From Plantibacter auratus (GTDB taxonomy: Bacteria > Actinomycetota > Actinomycetes > Actinomycetales > Microbacteriaceae): 64,000 nt of DNA. Shown here piece by piece: positions 40,824 through 49,018 of the stretch (positions within the stretch are counted from its first letter, which is position 1; every line of letters starts with the position of its first letter). Location: contig NZ_JBOBFV010000002.1 in assembly GCF_050587365.1 (NCBI RefSeq), positions 868,001 to 932,000 of the forward strand, given 5' to 3'. Both the position numbers and the translations under genes were made by a program. The notes beneath the pieces are model-generated. The model ran no database searches and was not told the DNA's origin. It saw only the letters and a program-made list of their open reading frames with translations.

Positions 40824-41770
40824 CCCTCGTCACCCTTCGTCGCGCGGCGGCCGATGACGGTCATGACGAGGAGCATCAGGAACAGCAGCACCGACTGCGC
40901 CGACGCCATCCCCATCTCGAAGTTCTGGAACGCGGATCGGTAGACCTCGTAGGTCATCATCGTCGTGGAGTTGGCGGGTCCGCCGTCGGTCAGGACGTAG
41001 ATCTGGTCGAACACTTGGAACGCTCCGATGATCGAGATGATGAGCACGAAGAAGGTGGCGGGCTTCAGCATCGGCACGGTGATCGCGAAGAACTTGCGGA
41101 TCGGCCCGGCACCGTCGACCGCGGCGGCCTCGTAGAGCGAGGGGTCGACGTTCTGCAGCGCCGCGATGTAGATCAGCATCTTGATGCCGATGCCCTGCCA
41201 CGCTCCGACGAGGATGACCGAGGGGAGCGCCCACTCGGGGTCGGCCAGCCAGGCCTGACCCGGGATGCCGACCACCGAGAGGATCCCGTTCAGGAGACCC
41301 TGCTGCGGGTTGAAGATCCACAGCCAGACCATCGCGATGGCGACCGTGGCCGTCACCTGCGGGAGGAAGAACGCGGTCCGGAACCAGGTGCGCAGTCGCA
41401 GGTTCTGGTTGAGCGCGACGGCGATGACCATGGCGATCGCCATCGAGGCGGGCACGGTCCAGAAGGTGTAGACGATCGTGTTCCACGTGGCCTGGCCGAA
41501 CACCGGGTCCTGGAAGATCTCCACGTAGTTGTCGAGACCGATCCACGCGGGGGCGTCGAAGATGTCGTAGTCGGTGAAGCTCAGGGCGATCGTCGCGAGG
41601 ACGGGGATCGCGGTCCAGAGGCCGATGTGGAACACGGCCGGAGCGACCATGAGCCAACCGAACAGTCCGCTCTTCCGCGCCGCACGCTTGCTGGCGGCCC
41701 GCCGCGGGATGGGTGGAGGTTGCCGAGGGTCGAGCGTCCTCGGGACGTCTGGGGTGCGCGTCGCGGTCAT
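40820..41770 (-). CDS. Carbohydrate ABC transporter permease (MalF-like, CUT1)
   Basis: A 316-residue permease. KSGLFGWLMVAPAVFHIGLWTAIPVLATIALSFTDYDIF is the MalF-type start, and YEAAAVDGAGPIRKFFAITVPMLKPATFFV is the EAA loop. The ATG at 41770 lies two bases after the binding-protein gene stop. With its partner it forms the channel through which a sugar, probably an oligosaccharide, enters. Confidence 0.92.
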   Translation of the reverse strand: MTATRTPDVPRTLDPRQPPPIPRRAASKRAARKSGLFGWLMVAPAVFHIGLWTAIPVLATIALSFTDYDIFDAPAWIGLDNYVEIFQDPVFGQATWNTIVYTFWTVPASMAIAMVIAVALNQNLRLRTWFRTAFFLPQVTATVAIAMVWLWIFNPQQGLLNGILSVVGIPGQAWLADPEWALPSVILVGAWQGIGIKMLIYIAALQNVDPSLYEAAAVDGAGPIRKFFAITVPMLKPATFFVLIISIIGAFQVFDQIYVLTDGGPANSTTMMTYEVYRSAFQNFEMGMASAQSVLLFLMLLVMTVIGRRATKGDEG

Positions 41771-41772
41771 GA

Positions 41773-43107
41773 TCACCGGTCCAACTTCTTCTGGAAGGTC
41801 GCGGCGAGGTCGGTGAGTGCCGCCTTCGCCGTCTTCTTGCGGAGGATCGCGTTCTCGATCGCCGGGGCGACGTCGCCGCGGAGACCGAGCCACTTGGGGG
41901 GCCCGCCCTCACGCTTGGCGACCGACAGGTTCTCCATGGCGAACTGCACCAGGCGGTCGTCCTGCACGTACTCGCTCTCGAGGAGCTCGGTGAGCGCCGG
42001 CACGTTGCCGCGTTGCTGATTGGCCGCCAGCGCCGGGCCGGGGCTCGCCAGGAACTCGACGAGTTTCTGCGCCGCCCGTTCGTGGGCCGACGTGGCGGAG
42101 ACCGCCGCCATCGTGCCGCCGACGAACATGCTGGGCGAGTCACCGGGGATGAGGAACGGCTCGAGGTCGTCCAACACCTCCGGGTCGGCCGCCTCGGCCT
42201 GGGTCCACACGTTGTTGTGTGCGATCGCCATCGCCGCGCGCCCGTTGATGAGCGGGTTGACGGTCGCATTGGGCGCCGAGAAGCCGGTGTCCTCCACCTT
42301 CTCGTCGTGGAAGAGGTCGACGATCCGTTGCAGCGCCTCCACACCCTGCTCGGAGTCGAACGCCGGCGAGCTGTTGTCGTCGGAGAAGAGCGATCCGCCG
42401 TTCGAGAACAGGGCCGTCTCGAACATCTGGCGCGGTTCGATGGTCAACATGTCGAAGCCGGTGCGCGTCAGCTTGCCCGAGGCGTCGCGCTCGGTCAGCG
42501 CATCGGCCATCTCGACGAGTTCGTCCCAGGTCCGAGGGGTGTGGTCGTAGCCGGCCTCGCGGAGGAGGTCCATCCGCGCCACCCCGAAGCGGGCGTCGAG
42601 CATGATCGGGACGCCGTAGACGTCGCCGTTCCAGAGCCCGGCCTCGACGATCTGTGGCGTCATGGTCTGCTCCAGCGACTCGGCGGTGAGGCCTCCGTCG
42701 GTGAGGTTGGCGAGCACCCCGCGATCGGCGAAGGCCTCGATCCATCCGACGCCCATCATCATGACGTCCGGCACGAGACCGGAGACGACGCCGGTGGTCA
42801 GCTTCTCATTGAGCCGGGCGTAGTTCGTGTAGTCGACGGACACGGTCACGTCGGGGTACATCTCCGTGAACTGCGGCAGCAGCTCCTCCTCCAGCAGCTT
42901 CTGGCCCGCTGTGCCCTCGAAGATCGGGGTCAACATCGTCAGGTCGCCGCTGATGGCGTTCGGGTCGGTGTCCTCCTCGGCTGCCGGGGTCGAGCACGCG
43001 CCGAGAGCCAGCGCGAGCGCACTCGCGGTGAGCAGTCCGGTGGCGATGCGGGCCCTGCGGATGCCGGTCGTCCGCCGGTGGCGGGGCCTCATGGTCCGGG
43101 TGGTCAT
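41773..43107 (-). CDS. Extracellular sugar-binding lipoprotein (ABC, CUT1)
   Basis: A 444-residue solute-binding protein. A basic start (MTTRTMRPRHRRT) and hydrophobic segment lead to the lipobox LALGAC, giving a membrane-anchored lipoprotein. The rest fits family 1 binding proteins (GDLTMLTPIFEGTAGQKLLEEELLPQF; WTQAEAADPEV). AAGGGAA precedes the ATG. It is the first gene of the six-gene operon ending with DUF624, and is divergent from a LacI gene over a 286-base gap with TATCGAT sites. Confidence 0.93.
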   Translation of the reverse strand: MTTRTMRPRHRRTTGIRRARIATGLLTASALALALGACSTPAAEEDTDPNAISGDLTMLTPIFEGTAGQKLLEEELLPQFTEMYPDVTVSVDYTNYARLNEKLTTGVVSGLVPDVMMMGVGWIEAFADRGVLANLTDGGLTAESLEQTMTPQIVEAGLWNGDVYGVPIMLDARFGVARMDLLREAGYDHTPRTWDELVEMADALTERDASGKLTRTGFDMLTIEPRQMFETALFSNGGSLFSDDNSSPAFDSEQGVEALQRIVDLFHDEKVEDTGFSAPNATVNPLINGRAAMAIAHNNVWTQAEAADPEVLDDLEPFLIPGDSPSMFVGGTMAAVSATSAHERAAQKLVEFLASPGPALAANQQRGNVPALTELLESEYVQDDRLVQFAMENLSVAKREGGPPKWLGLRGDVAPAIENAILRKKTAKAALTDLAATFQKKLDR

Positions 43108-43127
43108 GCGTTGGTTCCCTTCACGGG

Positions 43128-43332
43128 TATCGATTCGGGGCGACGATGCCGCGAGTCCGTGACGTCGTCGTCATCGGTATCCAGGATCGGCAATGATCTT
43201 GTGTATCGATTTACCGACCATAACCATCACGTCCGGTGACGTCAACCGGCTCCGCGTCGCCGGTCGTGGCCGATACCAGTCATAGAGCGGCAGAATCGGC
43301 GAGATGTTGGTGGCGCGACCGCTTTATCGATA
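43128..43332. promoter_or_regulatory. Three TATCGAT sites between the binding-protein operon and LacI
   Basis: TATCGAT occurs at 43128-43134, 43204-43210 and 43325-43332 (the last extends to TATCGATA). The third abuts TACACT (43331-43336), a possible -10 box of the LacI gene. LacI-type operators often carry such CG-centred palindromes. Control by the adjacent LacI is inferred. Confidence 0.5.
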
Positions 43333-43393
43333 CACTGGAAAGCGGTACCGACGCCGTGTTCCCGGCTGACGCGGAGCCACGAAGGGGGCGGTC

Positions 43394-44458
43394 ATGACCG
43401 ACAAGGTGACGATCCAACAGGTCGCCGCGGCAGCGGGCGTCTCGACGAGCACCGTCTCGAACGTCCTCAACAGTCGCTCCGACCGGATGCAGCCCGAGAC
43501 CCGCGACCGGGTGTTCGCAGCAATCAGAGCCCTCGACTACCGACCCAACCGGGCAGCACGGCAACTGCGCACCGGGCAGACGAAGACGATCGGCCTCATC
43601 GTGCCGTCGGTCAGCAACCCGTTCTGGGGAGCGTTCGCCCGCGAACTCGAGCAGGCCGCACTCGGCCACGGCTACAACGTCCTCCTCGGCAACAGCGAGC
43701 GCGACCCCGGACGAGAGCTCGGGTACGTCGAGGAGCTGTGGGACAACGGCGTCCGCGACATCGTGCTCTGCACCTCACTGCCGTCCCTCGACCACCTGGC
43801 GTCGTTCGTCGAGCGCGGCCTCAACCTCATCCTGTTCGACCGCCCCGTCCAGCCCGGCGACCCGCCCCTCGTCGCGAGCATCGGGATCGACAACCACGTC
43901 GGCGGCAGCGTCGCGACGTCCCACCTGACGGGGCTCGGGCACCGCCGGATCGCGTTCGTCTCCGGGTCGCAACGTTCGGTGAACCGGACCGTCCGGCACG
44001 CCGGCTTCCTCGCGGCGGTCCAGGCGGCGGGCCTCGACGCGGCGGAGTTGCCGGTGTGGGCGGGGCTTCCGGCTGATGCCGACGAGCTCGAGGCACCCGA
44101 GGTCGGCCGGCGGGCCATGCACGACCTGTTCAGCGCCGGTCCACCGCCGACGGCCATCATCGCGATCAACGACATGACGGCCCTCGGGGTGTGCAAAGGC
44201 ATCCGCGATCTCGGACTCGGCATCGGCACGGACGTCTCCGTCGTCGGCTTCGACGACATCCCCCTGGCCGATCTCGTGTCACCGTCGCTGACGACCGTCC
44301 GTCAGCCGATCGCCCGCATGGCCGCGCTGGCCGTCGAGCAGGTGGTCACGCGCGAACGGACCGACGACCGGGAGTCGACCCACGCGATCCTGCTCCGCCC
44401 GGAACTGGTCGTGCGCGACTCGACGGGTGCGGTGCCCGCCGAACCGGCACGCGGCTGA
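43394..44458 (+). CDS. LacI-family transcriptional regulator
   Basis: A 354-residue regulator with a complete HTH (VTIQQVAAAAGVSTSTVSNVLN, residues 5-26), a hinge (YRPNRAARQLRTGQTKTIGLIVPSVSNPFWGAF), and a periplasmic-binding-like core ending ADLVSPSLTTVRQPIARMA. The ATG at 43394 follows AAGGGGG. It is divergent from the ABC operon and most likely represses it until the transported sugar or a degradation product binds. It ends one base from the next, convergent, gene. Confidence 0.93.
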   Translation: MTDKVTIQQVAAAAGVSTSTVSNVLNSRSDRMQPETRDRVFAAIRALDYRPNRAARQLRTGQTKTIGLIVPSVSNPFWGAFARELEQAALGHGYNVLLGNSERDPGRELGYVEELWDNGVRDIVLCTSLPSLDHLASFVERGLNLILFDRPVQPGDPPLVASIGIDNHVGGSVATSHLTGLGHRRIAFVSGSQRSVNRTVRHAGFLAAVQAAGLDAAELPVWAGLPADADELEAPEVGRRAMHDLFSAGPPPTAIIAINDMTALGVCKGIRDLGLGIGTDVSVVGFDDIPLADLVSPSLTTVRQPIARMAALAVEQVVTRERTDDRESTHAILLRPELVVRDSTGAVPAEPARG

Positions 44459-44938
44459 TCAGCCTCCGAACAGCTTGCCGAAGAACCCCTTGCGCGGCTT
44501 CCAGCCGGCGGCGGTCAGGGCGTCGATGACGGGCTGCTTGACCTCGTCGGTCGTGAACTCGTAGCCCATGAACTGGCCGGTCGTCGTGCCATCGCGGTCG
44601 GTGGACTGCGAGATCGGCGCGACGCTCCGCCCGAAGGAGAAGGACTTCTGCGGGCCGGACTGCCAGGTGCGCTTCGTCGAAAGCCCGCCGAGACCGACGG
44701 TCGTCTTCGAGGAGGACGACTGCTCGTGGAATTCCCACTCCCCGTCCTCGGGGTGCAGCTCGACCCGCAGCTCGTACTCGGCACTGAACATCCCGGCGCC
44801 GATGAAGCCGAGCCAGCGCTGGTCGGCGTACCGCCAGTGCGCGACGATGCCGTCGGGTGTCGGGTCGTAGACGAAGGGGAGTTCTTCGCTGTTGAGCGCG
44901 AGGATCCGGGCCTGGGCGTCGCGGAGGTCGAAGGTCAT
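44459..44938 (-). CDS. Conserved hypothetical protein
   Basis: A 159-residue soluble protein. It is rich in aromatic strands (VAHWRYADQRWLGFIGAGMFSAEYELRVEL) and ends with KPRKGFFGKLFGG. No family is recognised. TAGACT followed by six bases precedes the ATG at 44938, so it is leaderless and probably genuine. Its stop abuts the LacI stop. Confidence 0.7.
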   Translation of the reverse strand: MTFDLRDAQARILALNSEELPFVYDPTPDGIVAHWRYADQRWLGFIGAGMFSAEYELRVELHPEDGEWEFHEQSSSSKTTVGLGGLSTKRTWQSGPQKSFSFGRSVAPISQSTDRDGTTTGQFMGYEFTTDEVKQPVIDALTAAGWKPRKGFFGKLFGG

Positions 44939-45015
44939 GGGGCGAGTCTAGGCAGACGGACCGCCCGGCGACATGGGGACAGCTCCCCGTCACCCGGCTC
45001 CCCTACGCTGGCCGG

Positions 45016-45828
45016 GTGAGCGAATCCATCCTGACCCAGAACGTCCTGACCGTCATGAGCTACAACATCCGCACCGCTGTCGCCCAGCCCGGTCACGAGT
45101 GGGTGGACCGGGCACCGCTCGTCTCACAGGTCATCGCCCGCAACGCGCCCGACCTCCTCGGGCTGCAGGAGGTCCGCGAGCACCAGCTGCACGACCTGCT
45201 CCCGGGCCTCGCCGAGTACGACTGGTTCGGGCAGGGCCGTGACGGCGGTTCGGCCGGCGAGTACGGGCCGGTGTGCTTCCGCCGCTCGCGGTTCGAACAG
45301 CTCGACGCCGGCGAATTCTGGCTGTCGGACACCCCCGACGAACCGGGCTCGAACACCTGGCCGTCGCTGCACGCACGGTTCGTCACCTGGGTCAGGCTCC
45401 GCGAGCGTCGCACCGGCGACGAGCTCGTCTTCGCCAACACCCACCTCGACCACGAGAGCTCACCGCACGGCGACGACGTCCGCACGCGCAGCGCGAAGCT
45501 GATCGCCGACCGATTCTCCGGCATCGACGTCCCCGTCCTCCTCACCGGCGACTTCAACACCGAACGCGGATCGGCGGCGCACGACTCCCTGGCGGACGCC
45601 GGGTTCGTCGACCTCTCGCCGGTCGAGAGCGACGGTATCGGCACGTTCCAGGGCTACGGTCCCCAGCGTCCCGGGAACGCACGCATCGACTGGGTGCTCG
45701 GTCGCTCAGGCAGCGTCGCTCCGCACACCCGACTGGAACCGATCGAAGCCCTCGTCGACGAGCAGGACCCCACCTCGGAGGCGAGCGACCACTTCCCCAT
45801 CCTCATCCGGGCGCAGCTCACCCACTGA
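45016..45828 (+). CDS. Endonuclease/exonuclease/phosphatase-family protein
   Basis: A 270-residue DNase I-like fold protein. Motifs in order: MSYNIRTA, LLGLQEVREHQL (catalytic Glu), ANTHLDHES, LLTGDFNTERGSAAH (DFN) and SEASDHFPI (SDH). The family hydrolyses phosphodiesters or phosphomonoesters of nucleic acids, lipids or inositol phosphates. There is no signal peptide, so it is cytosolic. TACGCT (45004-45009) plus six bases precedes the GTG at 45016. Confidence 0.9.
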   Translation: MSESILTQNVLTVMSYNIRTAVAQPGHEWVDRAPLVSQVIARNAPDLLGLQEVREHQLHDLLPGLAEYDWFGQGRDGGSAGEYGPVCFRRSRFEQLDAGEFWLSDTPDEPGSNTWPSLHARFVTWVRLRERRTGDELVFANTHLDHESSPHGDDVRTRSAKLIADRFSGIDVPVLLTGDFNTERGSAAHDSLADAGFVDLSPVESDGIGTFQGYGPQRPGNARIDWVLGRSGSVAPHTRLEPIEALVDEQDPTSEASDHFPILIRAQLTH

Positions 45829-45932
45829 CGGCGATCAGACGCCGAGGTGTCCTCGCCGACGCCGTCCGACGATGTCGGGCACGATGGATCGAGAGCGGTC
45901 GTACGATCGCGCCCGCACCACGAGGAGGAACC

Positions 45933-46334
45933 ATGTCCGTCGTCACGCTGATCCGATCCGACGAGCTCTCCGACGCCGCGGAGTACGCCTACGCGTCATC
46001 CGTTCCGGCGAGCGCCAGGCTGCTGTTCCTGGCCGGATCATGCCCGCTGAACGTCGACGGCTCGACCGCTGCCGTCGGGGACGTCGCCGGGCAGGCGGAG
46101 AAGTGCGTCGAGAACCTCGTCATCGCCCTCGAGGCCGCCGGTGCGACGCTTGCCGACGTGGCCAGTACCCGGGTGCTCGTCGCCTCGGCGAAGCAGTCCG
46201 ACCTCGTCACCGCATGGGAGGTCGTACGCGCCGCCTTCGGCGATCACGACGTGCCATCGACGCTTCTCGGGGTCACCGTGCTCGGCTACGACGACCAGCT
46301 CGTCGAGATCGAGGCGACCGCCGCCGTCGCCTGA
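45933..46334 (+). CDS. RidA/YjgF-family protein
   Basis: A 133-residue Rid-fold protein (LLFLAGSCPLNVDGSTAAVGDVAGQAEKCVENLVIALEAAGATLADVASTRVLVA), a family that usually deaminates reactive enamine/imine intermediates in a trimer. The typical catalytic Arg (Arg105 in RidA) position reads DHDVPSTLLGVTVLGYDDQLVEIEATA, with Ser-Thr instead of the usual ARxxV, so imine deaminase activity is uncertain. GAGGAGGAACC is a strong ribosome site, and TACGAT (45902-45907) is a likely -10 box. A CACCGATCGGTG palindrome follows the stop. Confidence 0.82.
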   Translation: MSVVTLIRSDELSDAAEYAYASSVPASARLLFLAGSCPLNVDGSTAAVGDVAGQAEKCVENLVIALEAAGATLADVASTRVLVASAKQSDLVTAWEVVRAAFGDHDVPSTLLGVTVLGYDDQLVEIEATAAVA

Positions 46335-46359
46335 CACCGATCGGTGCCGATGCTCGTCG

Positions 46360-47091
46360 TCAGTCGCTGGAGGCCGTCGGCGCGAGCCGGAGGAGGACCA
46401 GCCCGACGATCGACGGGAGGAGGGGCAGCGCCGCACCGAACACTGGGTCCACGCCGGTGAGGAGCGCGCCGCAGAGGGCGCCCGCCACGAGCAGCACGAT
46501 CGCGCCGATCCGGATGAGGTGGTGGTCGTGGACGCCGTCGGCGAGGCTCTGCATGAGACTCGTGAGGGTGCCGGTCACGAAGGTGGTGGTCACGCCTGAG
46601 CGTTCGATGCGACGGGCGACGGCCGTCTGCCCCGCCATCGCGAGCGTGGAGAGCGCGATGAGGACACAGATCACGGGCGTCGTGCGCGTCTCGGGAGACA
46701 CGATCCATCCGATGAGGACGCACGCCTGCGCGATCACCGCACCGCCGAGCACGAGGACGAGCCGGTGCTGCGGCGCCTCCGGGGTCGGTCTGTCAGCGGT
46801 GGCGACGAGCCTCGTGAAGCGGAAGGCCAGGAACGTCCCGACGGAGAACAGCAGCACGGCGACGGTCGCCCCGAGCAGCACCTCGCCGAAGTCGGGCCGG
46901 CTCGTGAGTCCGGCCAGCACGAAGTTGCCGGTCATGTTCGCGGTGAAGACGCCGCCGAGCTGCAGGAACGCGAAGGCGTCGGTCGCCCCGGCCGCGAACG
47001 ACAGCACGAGCGCCATCGCCGCGATCATGCCGGCACGCGTCCGACGCCGGGTGGTCGTCAGGGTCGGGTCGGTGCCGCCGGTCTCAGTCAC
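46360..47091 (-). CDS. DUF1275 (YoaK) membrane protein
   Basis: A 243-residue protein with about six membrane helices. MALVLSFAAGATDAFAFLQLGGVFTANMTGNFVLAGL is the hallmark GxxDAxxFxxLGGVFTANMTGN of DUF1275. The function is unknown. Starts are ambiguous: GTG at 47121 lies within the loop of a hairpin and is unlikely. GTG at 47097 or 47091 is better, the latter six bases after GACGAT. Confidence 0.82.
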   Translation of the reverse strand: MTETGGTDPTLTTTRRRTRAGMIAAMALVLSFAAGATDAFAFLQLGGVFTANMTGNFVLAGLTSRPDFGEVLLGATVAVLLFSVGTFLAFRFTRLVATADRPTPEAPQHRLVLVLGGAVIAQACVLIGWIVSPETRTTPVICVLIALSTLAMAGQTAVARRIERSGVTTTFVTGTLTSLMQSLADGVHDHHLIRIGAIVLLVAGALCGALLTGVDPVFGAALPLLPSIVGLVLLRLAPTASSD

Positions 47092-47108
47092 GTGCACATC
47101 GTCCCACG

Positions 47109-47136
47109 CCCGTTCGCCCACGTTCGGGCGAACGGG
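47109..47136. repeat. Inverted repeat upstream of the DUF1275 gene
   Basis: CCCGTTCGCCC (47109-47119) pairs perfectly with GGGCGAACGGG (47126-47136) over ACGTTC. It may act as an operator or a transcript hairpin. Confidence 0.5.
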
Positions 47137-47140
47137 AGCT

Positions 47141-47164
47141 CGCTCGCCTAAGAATGGGCGAGCG
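47141..47164 (-). terminator. Hairpin after the CE7-type esterase gene
   Basis: CGCTCGCC (47141-47148) pairs perfectly with GGCGAGCG (47157-47164), starting six bases past the esterase stop. Its loop contains TAAGAAT. A terminator is the natural reading. Confidence 0.6.
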
Positions 47165-47169
47165 GAGCG

Positions 47170-48138
47170 TCAGGCGAGGAGGTCCGCGAGGAAGGTCAGC
47201 TGCGCCTGCTGCTGCACCGGCCCGCCACCCTCGTGCCCGTTATACGGGTAGACGGCGATGTCCTTCTGCGTGCCCGCGTAGTGGTTGAACGCCGCGTACA
47301 CCGTCGAGGGCGGACACACCGCGTCGCAGAGCGCGACGGAGAACAGCGCGGGGGCGGTCGCGCGGGCGGCGAAGTTCGTCGCGTCGAAGTACGAGAGCGT
47401 GCGGAACACCTCCTCCTCGTGGCCGCGTCGGCTGATGAGGTACGTCTTCAGCTCCGCGAAGGGGCTCGCGTCGGTGATCTGCAGGGCACGACGGAAGTGC
47501 GACAGGAACGGGACGTCGACGAGCGCCGCCGCGAGTCCCTCGCAGAGCCCAGCCGCGGCGAGGGCGATGCCACCACCCTGGCTGCCACCGGCGACGACGA
47601 CCCGGGCGGGGTCGACCTCCGGGAAGCTGCGCACCACGTCGACGGCGAGTGCCGCATCCGTGAAGACCCGACGGTAGTAGTAGGTCTCGGGGCTGCCGAG
47701 CCCGGCGCTCATCTTCCCGGCGACCTGCGGACCGCTCCCGAACGGGTCGGCCGTCGCGCCCGGCAGGTTCGCGCTCCCCTGGCCGCGCGTGTCCATGACG
47801 AACACCGCGTAGCCCGCGGACGGGTGCATCGTCCACTGGTGGGCGAGCCCGCGTCCGCCGCTGTAGCCGATGTAGTGCACGATGCACGGGAGCGGCTCGG
47901 TCGCGCCGGCCGGTCGGATGAACCACCCCTTGATCGGGTCGCCACCGAACCCGGAGAACGTGACGTCCTCGACGACGAGACCCGTCAGCTCGGGGTTGGA
48001 TCGTTCACGCACCGTCGGCTGCGCGAGGGCGTGGGCTTCGGCGAGGGTGTCCGTCCAGAACGCGTCGAAGTCCGGCGCCTCCTCGCGGTCGGGCAGGTAC
48101 TGCTGGAGCTGGGCGAGGGGCAGGTCGAATTGCGCCAC
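47170..48138 (-). CDS. CE7-type acetyl esterase (acetyl xylan esterase/cephalosporin deacetylase)
   Basis: A 322-residue alpha/beta hydrolase, the standard CE7 length. FGGDPIKGWFIRPAG, FVMDTRGQGSANLPG, the nucleophile elbow GGSQGGGIALAAAGL (Ser), and NGHEGGGPV (His) are all typical, with Asp in SVALCDAVCPPSTVYAAFNHY. It removes acetyl groups from plant oligosaccharides. There is no signal peptide, so it works inside the cell. The GTG at 48138 has AAGGTGA upstream. It follows the IclR gene by 44 bases on the same strand. Confidence 0.92.
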   Translation of the reverse strand: MAQFDLPLAQLQQYLPDREEAPDFDAFWTDTLAEAHALAQPTVRERSNPELTGLVVEDVTFSGFGGDPIKGWFIRPAGATEPLPCIVHYIGYSGGRGLAHQWTMHPSAGYAVFVMDTRGQGSANLPGATADPFGSGPQVAGKMSAGLGSPETYYYRRVFTDAALAVDVVRSFPEVDPARVVVAGGSQGGGIALAAAGLCEGLAAALVDVPFLSHFRRALQITDASPFAELKTYLISRRGHEEEVFRTLSYFDATNFAARATAPALFSVALCDAVCPPSTVYAAFNHYAGTQKDIAVYPYNGHEGGGPVQQQAQLTFLADLLA

Positions 48139-48182
48139 GGGTCACCTTCGGTTCGTGAGATCGGATACGGGTGGGGAAGAGG

Positions 48183-48965
48183 TCAGGAGGAGGGGATCGC
48201 GGAGATGAGGCCGAGACCGACGCTGATGCGGTCGGCCACCTCGATGAGGTCCTCGGTGAGGACGTCGAGGTTGCGCTCTCGCATCAGGCTCAGCCGACCC
48301 GAGATGGAGATCGCCGCCACGACTCTGGCGTTCGCGTCGCGGATCGGCGCCGCGATCCCGAGACGACCCAACGCGAGCTCCTGGTCCTCCATGCAGACGC
48401 CGCGTTCCCGCGCCGTCGCGAGCTCGGCGGCGAGCGCCGCGTGCTCCGTGACGGTGTTGGCCGTGTAGCGCGGGAGCGGCTCATCTCCGAGCAGCGCACG
48501 GAGGCCGTCGGCGTCGAGGTCGAGGAGCAGACACTTGCCGAGCGCGGAGGCGTGCAACGGCTGGCGCAGCCCGATCATCGAGTGCGACTTCGGGGCGAGG
48601 GCTCCCTCGAAGTGGCAGAGGTAGATGAGGCTCGAGCCGTCGAGCACGCCGACGTTCACGCTGAGGCCGATCCGCTGTGCGAGTTCCTGAGCGGGAGCAC
48701 GCGACTCCCGGTGCACCGGGTTCTGGTTGAGCCCCTCGCTCGCGAGCGCCAGGATGGTCGCGCCGATGGCGTAGGACGGACTGTCGGCCGCCTTCGTCAC
48801 ATAGCCGAGCTCCTCGAGCGTGCCGAGGAGGCGTGCGGTCGTCGAGGTGCCGAGACCGGTCGCACGGGCGATGTCGGAGGCCCGCAACGGTCCGGTGGTC
48901 GATGCGCCGAGAACGGCGAGCACGGATGCTGCACGGCCGATGCCCTGCTGGATCTCACCTGCCAC
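48183..48965 (-). CDS. IclR-family transcriptional regulator
   Basis: A 260-residue IclR protein: N-terminal winged helix (LRASDIARATGLGTSTTARLLGTLEELGYV) and an effector domain (RLSVNVGVLDGSSLIYLCHFEG, ...GKCLLLDLDADGLRALLG, ...AAPIRDANARVVAAISISG). The GTG at 48965 follows GGAGG. It sits just downstream of the FAD oxidoreductase gene on the same strand. The twin palindromes at 51441-51475 are likely its targets, for the oxidoreductase and symporter. Confidence 0.9.
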   Translation of the reverse strand: MAGEIQQGIGRAASVLAVLGASTTGPLRASDIARATGLGTSTTARLLGTLEELGYVTKAADSPSYAIGATILALASEGLNQNPVHRESRAPAQELAQRIGLSVNVGVLDGSSLIYLCHFEGALAPKSHSMIGLRQPLHASALGKCLLLDLDADGLRALLGDEPLPRYTANTVTEHAALAAELATARERGVCMEDQELALGRLGIAAPIRDANARVVAAISISGRLSLMRERNLDVLTEDLIEVADRISVGLGLISAIPSS

Positions 48966-49018
48966 GGGTCCTCCACGGTGTCGGTGTCGGTTCGGATGTC
49001 CGGCCTCGGAGGCCGTGT

